A DNA stretch of 64,000 nucleotides from Oscarella lobularis (GCF_947507565.1 NC_089183.1:2604001-2668000); one strand, 5' to 3'; shown: positions 1 to 11,605, counted from the first letter of the stretch. The notes: generated from the letters alone by a model not told the origin. Translations and numbers: made by a program.

Positions 1-1029
1 CAGCTACGCGCCTAGAGGCAGGTAGCCCAATGAAGCGGAAATGGCGCCGAGAAAGGCGTCACCTTGAGCGTTGAAAGGAGAAAGAGCTTGAGTCGGTTCG
101 CCATGACAATTGCACATACGGGAGCTCCTAAACTTCGTTCCATGGCCGACGACTTCGTTTGGGCTTGGGCGATCAAGAAGGGGGAAATGAATTGAGTGAA
201 GGCGCTCGCTCCTGGAATCAAGACGCTAGATAAACAGAGCGTTTTTTTCGAGAATGATCGTAATTTCATACCCTAGAAAAACCTAGAAACCGCCATCGCG
301 TCCAAAGTGTTGCTCTTATTGCTGCATAATTGTGTGCCAAGGAGTAAGTAACCACAGTGGTAAATCACACAGTGTCAGACGAATTTGCACTCGTTTTCAA
401 TTTTGGTCTTTTGCATGCGCTTTCATCAGCCTTAATAATCAAATAAAAAGTATATCTCAAATGACAAAGTTTTGTTTTTTATAGCACCGGCACTCCAACC
501 CCCAAACCCACCCCCAAACCCACGTATCCAACGCAGAGTCTTCCAATTTCCAGACGTCAAGGTAGATGGCGCGACCGTCGTAGTTAGATTTGAGGTTGAT
601 GACGTTGAAGGAATTACCGTCGCGTTTGCAGGTGAATTGGATGGCGCGACCGTCGTAGTATAGCCTGTATAGGTGTATTGCAGAGAGCTAAAAATAAAAT
701 TAATTAGGATCAGTACTACAATTGTAGCAAGCTACAATACCATTCGAATGCTAAAAGACTCTAACTCCTATAAAAGAGACAGATGAATTGTCAAATGTTG
801 AAGATAGACAGAGCTATAGTGTATCTGTGATTGCCGGAAGTACTGTATACTGTGGAAAAAAGCTCCGTGTGGCGTATAGCTCAAACTTGATGGTCACTTG
901 CGTCAGTTTGCACCTATTTCACGTTCTCCGGGAACTAAGGCAAGCGTACAAATTTACATTCAGAGAACAGGACCTTTCCAGCATATACGGGTCTCACATG
1001 CAAATTACGACTCGACTTCGCGATCGACG
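1..1029. other. Left edge; no firm gene, possible minus-strand exon
   Basis: No confident gene is seen before the Roco start. A 20-bp sequence (gatggcgcgaccgtcgtagt) occurs at 565-584 and again at 640-659, 75 bp apart. Read on the minus strand this gives the hexapeptide YDGRAI twice, 25 codons apart, in a frame open from about 690 to 480 and preceded by a possible acceptor (ctatacag). That could be an exon of a minus-strand gene with a short internal repeat, but the family is not recognised. About 788-1029 is closely similar to 7007-7238 upstream of the second LRR gene, so it is most likely the duplicated 5' flank and leader of the Roco gene. Confidence 0.35.
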
Positions 1030-4000
1030 ATGAGTGCCTCGGTTCAGCATCTTAGTGCTCTTAGACGCGGAGAGAACGTACGATACAAAAATTTCGTTTA
1101 CAGAATACAAACTGTCGGCCAAATGAAACGCGAAGATCGGTAAGTCAGTGCTGAGTCTGAATTCCGACGCGACATACGCAGTTCGAAGGCTTAACCAAGC
1201 CCTTTTGTTTCCTAGCTGGCATTGCAAAGACTGTTCTAGCGATGAAGATGCAGTCCTTTGTGTAGAGGGCGATTATGAGGCTGTTTTAGAAAGTGATAGC
1301 CTACCGTTCGCTCTTTCGAGCCTGACTGAAGTATCGGCCATAAGTATTGATTGTGACGCTGCACGAAATATTTCACTGGAAAGTATGAGTGGAATTACAA
1401 GAGCTCAAATAGGTCGAATGCAGAGGTCCGGGCTGTGCTACTCTCTACCACCTCTGCCTTCGTGTCTCAAAGAACTATGTGTGATCAACGTTAACGAAAA
1501 CAGCATTTTAACGGCAGTAGAGAGACAAAAAGAACTACGCTCTCTAACGATCAGAATACCCATACTCGATAAGTGCACCGCGCTTCAGCTTGAGAGTCTG
1601 CCTCTAGAGAAGTGGTCGAAACTAGAGAACCTAGACAAACTCACTATAACTTCCTCTAGCTTGAAAAAATTTCCCAAAAGCTTCTCAAAAATAACGGCTC
1701 TAAAGAAGCTTGATTTGAGTGACAAAAGTGAATTAAAAAGTCTTCCTGAAGATATAGGGTCAAAACTAAAGAACCTGGAAGAACTCGACATGAGCTGTTG
1801 TGATCTACAAGAACTTCCAATTAGTTTGGGTAACGAGACTGCACTAAAGAAGCTTGATTTGAGTGAAAACTGGAATTTGAAAAGTCTTCCTGAAGAGATA
1901 GGGTCAAAACTACAGAACCTGGAAGAACTCAACTTGTGGGGGTGCGGTCTGCAACAACTTCCAAATAGTTTGAGTAACCTAACTGCATTGAAGAAGCTTA
2001 ATTTGAGTGGAAACAGTGAATTGAAAAGTCTTCCTGAAGGTATAGGGTGGAAACTACAGAACCTGGAAGAACTCCACTTGTGGGGGTGTGGTCTACAACA
2101 ACTTCCAAAAAGTTTGAGTAACCTAACAGCACTGAAGAAGCTTGATTTGAGTGGAAACAGTGAATTGAAAAGCCTTCCTGAAGATATAGGGTCAAAACTA
2201 CAGAACCTGCAAGAACTCCACTTGCGGTGGTGTGGTCTACAACAACTTCCTAATAGTTTGAGTAACCTAACTGCACTGAAGAAGCTTGATTTGAGTGAAA
2301 ACAGGGAATTGAAAAATCTTCCTGAAGATATAAGCTCAAAACTAGTGCACCTGGAAGAACTCGACTTGCGGTGGTGTGGTCTACAACAACTTCCAAATAG
2401 TTTGAGTAACCTAATTGCACTGAAAAAGCTTCATCTGAGGGGAAACAGTATATTGAAAAGTCTTCCTGAAGATATAAGATCAAAACTAGAGCACGTGGAA
2501 GAACTCGACTTGCGGTGGTGTGGTCTAAAACAACTTCCGATTAGTTTGAGTAACCCAACTGCCTTGAAGAAGCTCAATTTGGGTGGAAACAGTGAATTGA
2601 AAAGTCTTCCTGAAGATATAGGGTCTAAACTACAGAGCCTGGAAGAACTCAACATGTGGGGGTGTGGTCTACAACAACTTCCAAATAGTTTGAGTGAACT
2701 AACTTCACTGAAGAAGCTTAATTTGAGTGGAAACAGTGAATTGAAAATTCTTCCTGAACATATAGGGTCTAAACTACAGAACCTGGAAGAACTCAACTTG
2801 TCGGAGTGTGGTCTACAACAACTTCCAAATAGTTTTAGTAGCCTCACTGCACTGAAGAAGCTTAAATTGAGTAAAAACACAGATTTGAAACGTTTTCCTG
2901 AAGATACCGGATCGAAACTATTGAACCTGGAAGAACTCATCTTGTGGGGGTGTGATCTACAACAACTTCCAAATAGTTTTAGTAGCCTAACTGCCCTGAA
3001 GACGCTTTATTTGCGTGAAAACATTGAATTGAAAAGCCTTCCTGAAGATATGTTGGAAAAGCTAGAGCACCTAAAAGAACTCGATATGCGGAATTGCAGT
3101 CTAGAAGAATTGCCATTGAAGTTGGGATTTCTGAAAGAACTGAATGTGGCTAATTGCCGACTGACACGTTTGCCTTCATCAATTGGACAATTACAAAATT
3201 TAGTTTTTTCAGGTAATCCGATAACTTTTCCACCGATTGGAGTTTGGCAGCAAGGATTAGATGCAATACGAGCTTATTTTTCCTCCGAAATACTGACCTC
3301 GTCAAGACGAGTAAAAATTGTTGTTTTGGGTGAGAGTTGTTCAGGGAAAACAAGCCTATTTCAAACCATACTTCGCAACGCGTCATTTTGCACGTGTCTC
3401 GAAGACAGGACAATAGGTGTGGAAGAATATGAGCTATCATTGGCTAAAAAACGTGTCAAAATTATTGACTGCGGCGGGCAGAGATGCTATCTTTTAACTA
3501 ATCATTTGTTCGTCAGCGAGAATGGCTTGGTAGTCATTGTAGTCGACGTTCAGCGTTATGAACTGACTGACGAAAGCTTTCATGAGCATATAGGAAAGTA
3601 TCTACAAGTTGTCTACGAGCGGAAGGAGAATTGCTATGTCGTTTGCGTTTTTACAAAAGTTGATCTCCTGCCTAAAGATTGGAATCCTAAACCGTATCAA
3701 GAAGAGTTCAACCGCCAAATGAAAAATGTCAGAGAACATCGAGAAGCGATTATAAAAGAAAATCATATGTGGGATGAAGAGAAAGCTGCGTTCATTAAAA
3801 GACAGAATGTACGCGTTGAAAAGAGACTTGTCTTTACTTCAGCAAAAGACGTGGAAACGACTGCAAAGTTTACAGATTTTATCGATGAACTGACTGACAA
3901 CGAAAAGCTATTTCCAAGTGCTGGTGACATTGTTCCCGAAACTTGGTACAATTTTGAGGAAAGAGTTGAACGAGAATGCAGGCTCTCTCAGAATAGCCTA

Positions 4001-5887
4001 TCTGCTTTGAAAGTGGATTGTTTATACAAATTGGGGCATCAGTTTACTTTGTCTAACGATGAAGTTCTGATCGTTCTAAGGTACTACCATCAAGTTGGAA
4101 CTTTATTGTATTTTGATCAATCTCGCCTGGCTGATGTTGTTTTTGGATCGAGCAAAAAAATTGTCGATGCGCTGAGGCAAATTTTTCGTCACGATTACCA
4201 CGTAGTAGCATACGAGAGCGGAACAACAGAAATTAGCCCCGAACGGTTTGTAAAAGATAAAAACGAGCTATCCACTAACGCAACTCTGTCAATTCCATTG
4301 CTGAAAGCTCTGTTACGAGGTCAAAAGCTTGACGCGGAAAGTATCAGCATTTTTGTTACAATGTTGTTATCGTTTGATTTCGCCTACGTAAAAGGCGAGC
4401 AGGGATTGCCAAAAGAGCACGGTTATCGTCAATCGTATGACATTATTGATCATTTGGAGAGAACCGACGTTTGCCTGTTAGTGCCTTGGCTACTCAGCCA
4501 AGACTGTCCTTCTGATGCAATGGAAAGCTTTCCCGCAGATTGCCCTACAAGTTGTATTGAAGTGCAGCTTTCGTATTCGTTCGCTTTCGCTCTTCCTCTG
4601 GGAATATTTCAACAATTTTCAGCTCGATGTCACCAAATCAGTCAAATAATCCGCCATTGGAATAATGGATTTACGCTATCGTATGGTCCAGCTAAGGCTA
4701 AATTTACGTGCGAAGAACTTGCGACTAACGCCGCAATCCGCTGCAAATGCCGCACGCCAAAATCACAGAAAGCATTAGATCGACTGTTTCACGTGTTTTG
4801 GAGATGCATTGTTCAGCTGCAAACGCTATTGAGAACATTTCCCGGGAGTTTATACAGCATTTTCTTCAACTACTCTGACGGCGACAGTAAAATGAAGGAG
4901 CAACGGGTCCAAATATCATCACAAGATTGGAACCTAAGAACCCTTGTAGCCGCCAAACCTAGAGAACTTCAGGCGTGCACCAAGAGTATTACGCGAGGTA
5001 GTGTATTATGAACAGATCATTGAGCTAAGCAATAAATTAATTCCTTCCACAGCTCTGAATTCATATATGCTACGACTGGATGATATATTTCCGAATGCCT
5101 ATGGCAGTCTCGTTACATCACAAGATGCGAAATCGGTGGCAAAGGAAGTCATTCGATGTTACTCTACAATAAGGCAAATCAAGAACCTTGCTTTTACCCT
5201 CGACGTCAGTTGTTCTAGCCTGGAAGAAGACGAAGTCGACGCAAAACAAGTGCATCAAATCATAAAAAAATGGCGGGAGCAATCAGGAGAAAACGCTGTT
5301 CTTGCTGTTCTTGCTGACGCTTTGAAAGACTGTTATTTAGGCGAAGTAATTAGCCGCTGTTTTGACGAGTTGGAGGAGGACGCTGTAAACGAAGAACCTA
5401 TCAGGTCAGAGTCTTCTCACGTTGGTAAGTCTGAACAGTTGAGAATGCTAAAAATGCCGGTCACATAAACGGGAATTTAGGGCAACGCCAAGCGAAGAGT
5501 GTGGAGGCGGCACTAACGGATCAAAGGCGAAAACATGAGGAGGAATTAGGAGGAATTGGGGCTTGTCTTCCTCCTTCGAGTACCCGTTTTTACGGGCAAG
5601 AAGGCCTATATTTGAAGGAAGCTATTGCATTAGTTGGAAATGACAGATGGAGAGAGATTGGCAAACATCTTGGATTTAAAGACTACCAACTGTCAGACAT
5701 CCCGCCTGAATACAATCAAAAAAGTAAGAAACTGATGTACATAATTGAAAAGTGGTGTGCAGATAAAGGCAGCAGGGCCACTTTGGGTCAATTGTTGGAG
5801 GCCTGCGAAGGCGCCAACGTGTCCGTCAATGATATTGCTATGGAATATTTTGAGCGAATGGCTAGATCTTCGCTTAGGTGCACGTAA
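1030..5887 (+). CDS. LRR-Roc-COR (Roco) GTPase with two C-terminal death-fold domains
   Basis: Model: exons 1030-1139, 1216-4997, 5053-5424, 5481-5887; three GT-AG introns of 76, 55 and 56 bp that keep phase; 1556 aa. Residues about 1-60 hold an aromatic/Cys-rich stretch (VRYKNFVYR...RWHCKDC), weakly FLYWCH-like. About 160-700 are LRRs in 48-residue double units. The Roc domain begins near 736: P-loop GESCSGKT at 742-749, then DCGGQ and TKVD, so nucleotide binding looks intact. COR follows to about 1297. Exon 3 is helical and death-fold-like; exon 4 carries a clear death domain with the core WREIGKHLGF and a later EKW. Roco proteins act as GTP-switch scaffolds; the LRR-Roc-COR-death order resembles MFHAS1/DAPK-type signalling in apoptosis or innate immunity. 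The start is the one shared with the paralogue at 7239. No kinase domain is seen. The exact pathway is inference. Confidence 0.85.
1607..3200 (+). repeat. 144-bp tandem coding repeat (48-aa LRR pair)
   Basis: Inside the Roco exon the phrase ctggaagaactc and variants recurs about every 144 bp (near 1775, 1919, 2063, 2207, 2351, 2495, 2639, 2783, 2927). Each 144-bp unit encodes two LRRs: one around LEELxLxxCxLQQLP and one around LTALKKLxLSxNxxLKSLPEDI. About ten units plus a partial eleventh are present. Such near-identity at DNA level points to recent unit duplication or gene conversion, and makes the array prone to length variation. Confidence 0.9.
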
Positions 5888-7238
5888 AATCGATGACATT
5901 TTTAGCATGGAACTGTTTTAGTCTGTAAAGTGTATGGAAGTTAGTGTAGCTGGGTTTGCTTGCGTACGAGCAGTACGCCGTCAGTCACTTCACGCAATAA
6001 TATGGAACTAGAAGTCCTGCACGTTTTGAGCGAGAGTACATGCAGTAGGATTAGGTCAATAACAGCACTAGACGATGCTTCGTCGGTATGTATATAGTTG
6101 CGTGTCAGGCCTTGACAAAGTCATCGTTGCTCGCAGAGTAAATTTGACTTCAGAATTTCTTCAGCGTGTCGGGTTCCTCGCGCGGGGCCTCGATGCGATG
6201 ATCGAAGGCGACCGCCATCTCGAAGAGACGCCGACGCTACGGTCCTACTATACAACCTCTTTCGCCCCTCCACGAGTACGAGGAAGTAACGCGTAGATGC
6301 TAGAGCAGAAAAGTGAAGCCTCTCCTTGAAAGCGCGTTCTCGCGAGAAGAGGAACAGCGAGGTTCCACTACCGGTTGGGATCGAACTTCGGTGTTCTTCA
6401 GTTAGATAGTTGCATGCGTAGCTACGCGAGTTAGTTGGGAGCTAGGATCGAGGAAGACCAATTGAGCCATGGGCTAGTATGACGGGTCGCATCGAGGCAG
6501 GCTAATGCATATACCTACTTGCCTTGTAGAAAGTTTGCGCTTGTCTAGGATGCCGCAAGCCAAAGGATCGCTTAGCTAGACCATAGATGTAATAGAGATG
6601 GCTAGACGGAGATGTCCACAGGAAAGATTGTGAAGGGATACCCGGATGCCCACCAGAACATAATGTCCGGCAATATCTAATTCGGTGGAGTGAGATCGTC
6701 AACCCTGATTCAGTGGTACACGTCCAATACATGTCTAAAAACAAGGCATAAAAAGCAATACCCCACTCTCCAACTGATATTAGCTAATTAATCAATCGAC
6801 TAACTATAAGTTGCCTTGGAAGCTACAAACAAAGATCATTAGACGGGTTTACTCCAACACAAGGATCAAACATGCACCATGCTGAACATGTCAACGGGCA
6901 CAATACCGTATACTACGTCACGCTTACTGCCACCATTGAGAGACCTACGAAAGCGGCTTCTTGTAACTGGCGACTGTATCTGTCAACTGCCGAAGAGAGA
7001 CAGATCTAGTGCATCTGCGATTGTCGGAAGTATATCTACTGTGGAAAAAAGCTCCGTGTGGCGTATAGATCAAACTTGACGGTCACTTGCGTCAGGTTGC
7101 ACCTATTTCACGTTCTCCGCGAACTAAGGCAAGCGTACAAAGTTACATCAGAGAAAAGGGCCTTTCCACCATATGAGATCATATACGGGTCTGATTCTCA
7201 CATGCAAATTACCCTGGCAAATTACCACATCGCGATCG
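5888..7238. other. Intergenic; repeat shared with BTB 3' flanks, duplicated leader
   Basis: No convincing gene. About 6690-6945 resembles sequence downstream of the BTB genes (19925-20110 and 23455-23600) and of the F-BAR gene (32830-32910): shared phrases are cagtggtaca, tctaaaaaca and caaggatcaaacatgcacca-like segments. About 7007-7238 repeats the leader upstream of the Roco gene (788-1029). Short open frames here, such as 6075-6296, show no recognisable domain. Confidence 0.5.
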
Positions 7239-10200
7239 ATGAGTACCTCGGTTCAGCCTCTTAGTGATCTTAGACGCGGAGAGACCGTACGATACAAAAA
7301 TTTCGTTTACAGAATACAAACTGTCGGCCAGATGAAACGCGAACATCGGTAAGTCAGTGCTGAGTATAATTCCGACGCGACATACGCAGTTCGAAGGCTT
7401 AACGCAGCCCTTTTGTTTCCTAGCTGGCATTGCTCAGACTGTTCTAACGACGAAGATCCAGTCCTTTGTGTAGAGGGCGATTATGAGGCTGTTTTAGAAA
7501 GTGATAGCATACCGTTCGCTGTTTCGAGCCTGGCTGAAGTATCGGCCATAAGTATTGATTGTGACGCTACACGAAATATTTCACTAGCAGGTATGACTGG
7601 CATTACAAGAGCTCAAATAGGACGAATGCAGAGGTTTGGTAGGTGCCACTCTCTACCACCTCTGCCTTCGTGTCTCAAAGAACTATGTGTGATCAACGTT
7701 AAGGAAAACAACATTTTAACAGCAATAGAGAGGCAAAAAGAACTACGCTCTCTAACGATAAGAAAACCAATACTCGATAAGTGCACCGCGCTTCAGCTTG
7801 AAAGTCTGCCTCCAGAGAAGTGGTCGAAACTAGAAAACCTAGAGAAACTCACAATGACTTCGTCTAGCTTGAAAAAATTTCCCAAAAGCGTCACAAAAAT
7901 TACAGCTCTGAAGAAGCTTGATTTGAGTGACAAAAGTGAATTAAAAAGTCTTTCTGAAGATATAGGGTCAAAACTAAAGTCCCTGGAAGAACTCTACATG
8001 AGCTTTTGTGATCTACAAAAAATTCCAATCAGTTTCGGTAACCTAAAGGCACTAAAAAAGCTTTCTTTGAGTCACAACACTAAATTAAAAAGTCTTCCTG
8101 AAGATATATGGTCAAAACTAGAGCACCTGGAAGAACTCCACTTGCGGTGTTGCGGTCTACAACAACTTCCAATTGGTTTGGGTAACCTAACTGCACTGAC
8201 GAAGCTTCATCTGAGGGGAAACAGTAAATTGAAAAGTCTTCCTGAAGGCATATGGTCAAAACTAGAGCACCTGGAAGTATTGGAAATGTGGGGGTGTGGT
8301 CTACAAAAACTTCCAATTAGTTTGAGTAACCTAACTGCCCTGAAGAAGCTTGATTTGTGTAGAAACAGTAAATTGAAAGATCTTCCTGAAGATATATGGT
8401 CAAAACTACAGAACCTGGAAGAACTCGACTTGCGGTGGTGTAATCTGAAACAACTTCCAAGTAGTTTCAGTAACCTAACTGAACTGAAGAAGCTTGCCTT
8501 AAGTGGAAACAGAGAATTAAAAAGTCTTCCTGGAGACATAGGGACGAAACTACAGAACCTGGAAGAACTCGACTTGCGGTGGTGTAATCTACAACAACTT
8601 CCAAGTAGTTTGAGTAACCTAACTGCACTGAAGAAACTTAATTTGAGTGGAAACAGTAAATTGAAAAGTCTTCCTGAAGATATAGGGTCTCAATTACAGA
8701 ACCTGGAAAAACTCAACTTGAAGGGGTGCGACCTTAAACAACTTCCAAATAGTTTGAGTAACCTAACTGCACTGAAAAAACTTAATTTAAGGAGAAACAG
8801 AAAATTGAAAAGTCTTCCTGAAGATATAGGGTCTAAACTACAGAACCTGGAAAAACTCAATTTGAAGGGGTGTGACCTACAACAGCTTCCAAGTAGTTTG
8901 AGTAACTTAACTGCCTTGAAGAAGCTTGATTTGAGTCGAAACAGTGAATTGAAAAGTCTTCCTGAAGATATAGGGTCTAAACTACAGAACCTGGAAAAAC
9001 TCAACTTGAAAGAGTGTGACCTAAAACAACTTCCAAATAGTTTGAGTAGCCTAACTGCACTGAAGAAGCTGGATTTGAGTGGTAACTGCGAATTGAAAAG
9101 TCTTCCTGAAGATATAGGGACTAAACTACAGAACCTGGAAGAACTCAGCTTGTGGGAGTGTGGTCTACAACGACTTCCAAATAGTTTTTGTAACCTAGCT
9201 GCCCTGAAGACGCTTGATTTGAGTAAAAACGGAGTTGATCGCACCTTGCAATTCTTCTACAGCAGTAACGAACTCAAGCCCTCGCGAAAGTTGCCCGAGT
9301 GCATGAGCGATATGATATTTACCGGCGATCTACAGGATAAACTCGTGCTTAACGCCAAAGTGACGTCGATCGCCTATACGTCGTCAGGCGTGACGGTGAC
9401 AACGGAATCCGGTTCGATGTACGAAGGCGACTACGCTATAGTGACGTTCAGTCTCGGCGTGCTCCAGCGTGGCGTGGTCGACTTCAAACCCCAGTTACCG
9501 TTTTGGAAACGTCTCGCCTGGAGCGAGTTCAACATGATGACGTCGACGGTCCTCTACGCCGTTTTCGACACAAAACTGTCGCTCGCAAAAGAGCACTACA
9601 CGTACGTGACGCACGACCTCGATAACAATTGGATACGCGACATGACGTCGACTCTGAGTCACTTGCCCGAATACGCCAACAAGACGGTCTTTCACTTCTA
9701 CGTCACGGGACGATACGCCGAACGACTGATAGATCAGCCTCTGAGTAAAACAGTCGAAGACGTCACGATCATGTTTCGAAACATGTTCGGCGAGGAGCCG
9801 TCGAACGTCTACGTGGTGTCAGCGGGAAAGGATCCGCTTCTACTCGGGGGCCATCCCGTTTGGCCCATCGGCACGTCGTGGGAGGATTTCGACGACGTGC
9901 GTCGACCCGTCGACGATCGACTCTTTTTTGCCGGCGATTTGTGCTGGTACTATCGCGCGACGCGTTCGGCGCTGATAAGCGGCGAGGAGACGGCGAACGT
10001 CGTGACGTCGTGCATGAATGGGGGATCGTGCGCCTATAGGCAGTTCGCTCAAACTGCTTCGAGTCCTCCTGAAGAGTGCCCGACAACATGTAACTTAGAC
10101 TATTAGGTAAATTGATAGTTGTCGTTTCTGATGTCGTGGTTTTGTTTCTAGCGGGAGAGCGACGAGTTGGTGGTGCTGGACTGATGATGGCTGTTGTTCT

Positions 10201-10243
10201 TTGTCTGATTGTCATGTGGCATGGAATGGAACAATGGTCCTGA
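7239..10243 (+). CDS. Chimeric LRR / flavin amine oxidase C-terminal half with membrane tail
   Basis: Model: exons 7239-7348, 7424-10089, 10152-10243 (introns 75 and 62 bp); 955 aa. Residues 1 to about 639 are a paralogue of the Roco N-terminus: the same 110-bp first exon, Cys-rich start and ten 48-aa LRR units. At about 9228-9231 the frame passes without a stop into amine oxidase, retaining the part equivalent to residues about 198-507 of the oxidase at 37009. That includes the substrate/FAD region, the C-terminal motif LFFAGDLCWYYRATRSA and a last exon encoding a hydrophobic helix (GLMMAVVLCLIVMW). Roc, COR and death domains are gone, and so are the oxidase signal peptide and the N-terminal FAD-binding GGGLAG. 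It is therefore unlikely to be a working oxidase. It could be a new LRR protein with an inert oxidase fold, or a long-open pseudogene. An assembly join is possible but less likely, because the oxidase 3' flank follows it. Confidence 0.75.
7850..9230 (+). repeat. 144-bp tandem LRR repeat, second array
   Basis: The same 144-bp unit as in the Roco gene occurs about ten times, ending abruptly inside a unit at the amine oxidase junction. Several neighbouring units (8560-9110) share the version EKLNLKGCDL or EKLNLKECDL, absent from the first gene, so units have been multiplied or converted within this array after the gene duplicated. Confidence 0.88.
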
Positions 10244-10259
10244 GAAAGCGCTTTAGGGA

Positions 10260-10665
10260 ACACGGATTTTTTTCCTTTTTCTTTTTTTTCTGTTGTTGTT
10301 AATTGTTGTCTCAACTGTTCCTTTTGTTTCTCTTCTTGCCTGCACCTCGCGTATTGACGATTTACGGTGGTGTCACGTCTGCAGCAACGAAACGAGTCTC
10401 TTGGACTATAGGTACCGGTCACGCGAGAGAAACGGCGCGATCCGAGCGAGCCGTCTCCGCCCACGTACCCGCGACGCGTCACTCACCGAAATTGTGAAGA
10501 AACTCGCCTCGATCAGCCCATCCTTGCCAGCCGACTCCTTCGAACGGGCTCTATTCGATCGATGTGCGACCCTCGCCGCCTCGTCGAGCTTCGCGTTGAC
10601 TTCGTACGGTCGATTGAGAGACGAAACAAGAGATAGCATACAAAAATACGGGACTTCTAACTAAT
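10260..10665. repeat. Dispersed repeat downstream of amine oxidase, copy 1
   Basis: About 400 bp resembling 20110-20520, 38750-39210 and 45000-45480. Shared marks are a poly-T/TGT-rich start, gtcacgtctgcagc, cgaaacgartctcttggrctatag, a gaaactcgcctcg segment, a clggctctrttcgatc-like segment and a final aatacgggactt. Three of the four copies lie directly downstream of an amine oxidase 3' end. The copy at 20.1 kb does not, so it is either a mobile repeat or a relic of another oxidase duplication. No terminal inverted repeats were seen. Confidence 0.6.
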
Positions 10666-10682
10666 CGTTCTATGTATTCTGC

Positions 10683-10793
10683 GCTGCCTGACAGCAGAAG
10701 CTTCGTTTCTTCGCTCGGATTCCTCGAGGCGCCCTCCTCTCCTCGCCCTTTGACATCCCTCAGAAAGACGAGAACAAACGACGTCGCAAAAAT
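10683..10793 (-). pseudogene. 3' end fragment of SLC18-like transporter
   Basis: These 111 bp match 16210-16320, the 3' end of the transporter pseudogene, with only a few changes; similarity stops abruptly at gcaaaaat on the right. It carries the last codons of a minus-strand transporter and nothing more. Its place just past an amine oxidase 3' end mirrors the oxidase/transporter tail-to-tail order at 44.9-45.8 kb. Confidence 0.75.
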
Positions 10794-11605
10794 CTGTGAC
10801 CAGACCTTCTCCCTTGACCCGTTAGTCTATACGGTCAGAGGCTAGCTTTTCTCTGTGCGTGCATAGGGAATTTTCCCTTGCACTTACGAATGTTCAAGTT
10901 ACCGTCGAGTTGTCTTGCTCGACGCGTCCTGTAGATCTTCAGGACTTACGACGTCAGCGTTATTGAGCTCGATCTGACGAGAATTTGCAGAGGTGGCCGC
11001 GCTTGCTCTCCCAAAGTTCCTTCAGCGACATTCCCTCGACATTCCTAGCTCTCACGTGACGGTCTTACGGTACGTATGGGGAGCTGTGTAAAAGAAGAGG
11101 AGCGATTGCGTTCGTTAGTTCAATGCACAATTAGTTGTTGAAGGACGGACTACTGGCCTTATAAGACTGAAGCACTTGTCATCATTTGTTGGCAGAAATC
11201 TGAGTTTTTCCCATATATAAAGGGGCGTGTTTCAGAGACGACTAGTACTACAGCGTCAGTTTGATGAAGGGCCACAAACGATCCGTAGTATATTCGTGAT
11301 TCAAATGGCACGTCAATTGACTCCGCGCTTTTGAACGGAGGCAAGCGCTGAAGATCGCCTTTTGCATCGACCCAACAATTAACGCAAATATCTCACACTC
11401 ATCTGCAGCTTTGAGAAATGACTACTGCCTTCCATTCAATTCAACGTAGACTTTCGAAAGCTGTTTACGTACTTCCAATCATGGCTATATTTGGTCGGCA
11501 ACTCCTCCGAACTTTCGACTTCCCACGCGCTCTAGGACACGCCTTGAAAGAGTCTCTCAATTTGCACGACAAACCAGTTGCGAGTTTGCCGCTCTGCCGG
11601 TCGGA
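10794..11605. other. Intergenic and 5' leader of coiled-coil gene A
   Basis: No gene recognised up to the TATA element at 11214. The following 390 bp is probably the untranslated leader of gene A. Its last 150 bp (caaccagttgcgag, ccggtcggaatggcg) are related to the leader of gene B, whose frame differs, which argues against translation of the upstream part. Confidence 0.45.
11211..11226 (+). promoter_or_regulatory. TATA-type core promoter of coiled-coil gene A
   Basis: The sequence ccatatataaaggggcg includes a TATA box at about 11214-11220. The paralogous gene B has the closely similar ccatataaaggggtg at 13443-13456, about 345 bp before its start codon, against about 390 bp here. Conservation of this element between two diverged flanks supports a promoter role. 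Confidence 0.55.

Noticed and set aside
1585-2940. Long minus-strand open frames over the LRR arrays (for example 2431-2940 and 8690-9244)
   Set aside because: They repeat with the 144-bp period and are antisense shadows of the LRR codons; no start, domain or splice support.
4998-5011. Stop at 5009-5011 as the end of the Roco protein
   Set aside because: A gtagtg donor at 4998 and ttccacag acceptor at 5052 keep phase into the death-fold exons, which otherwise would have no start.
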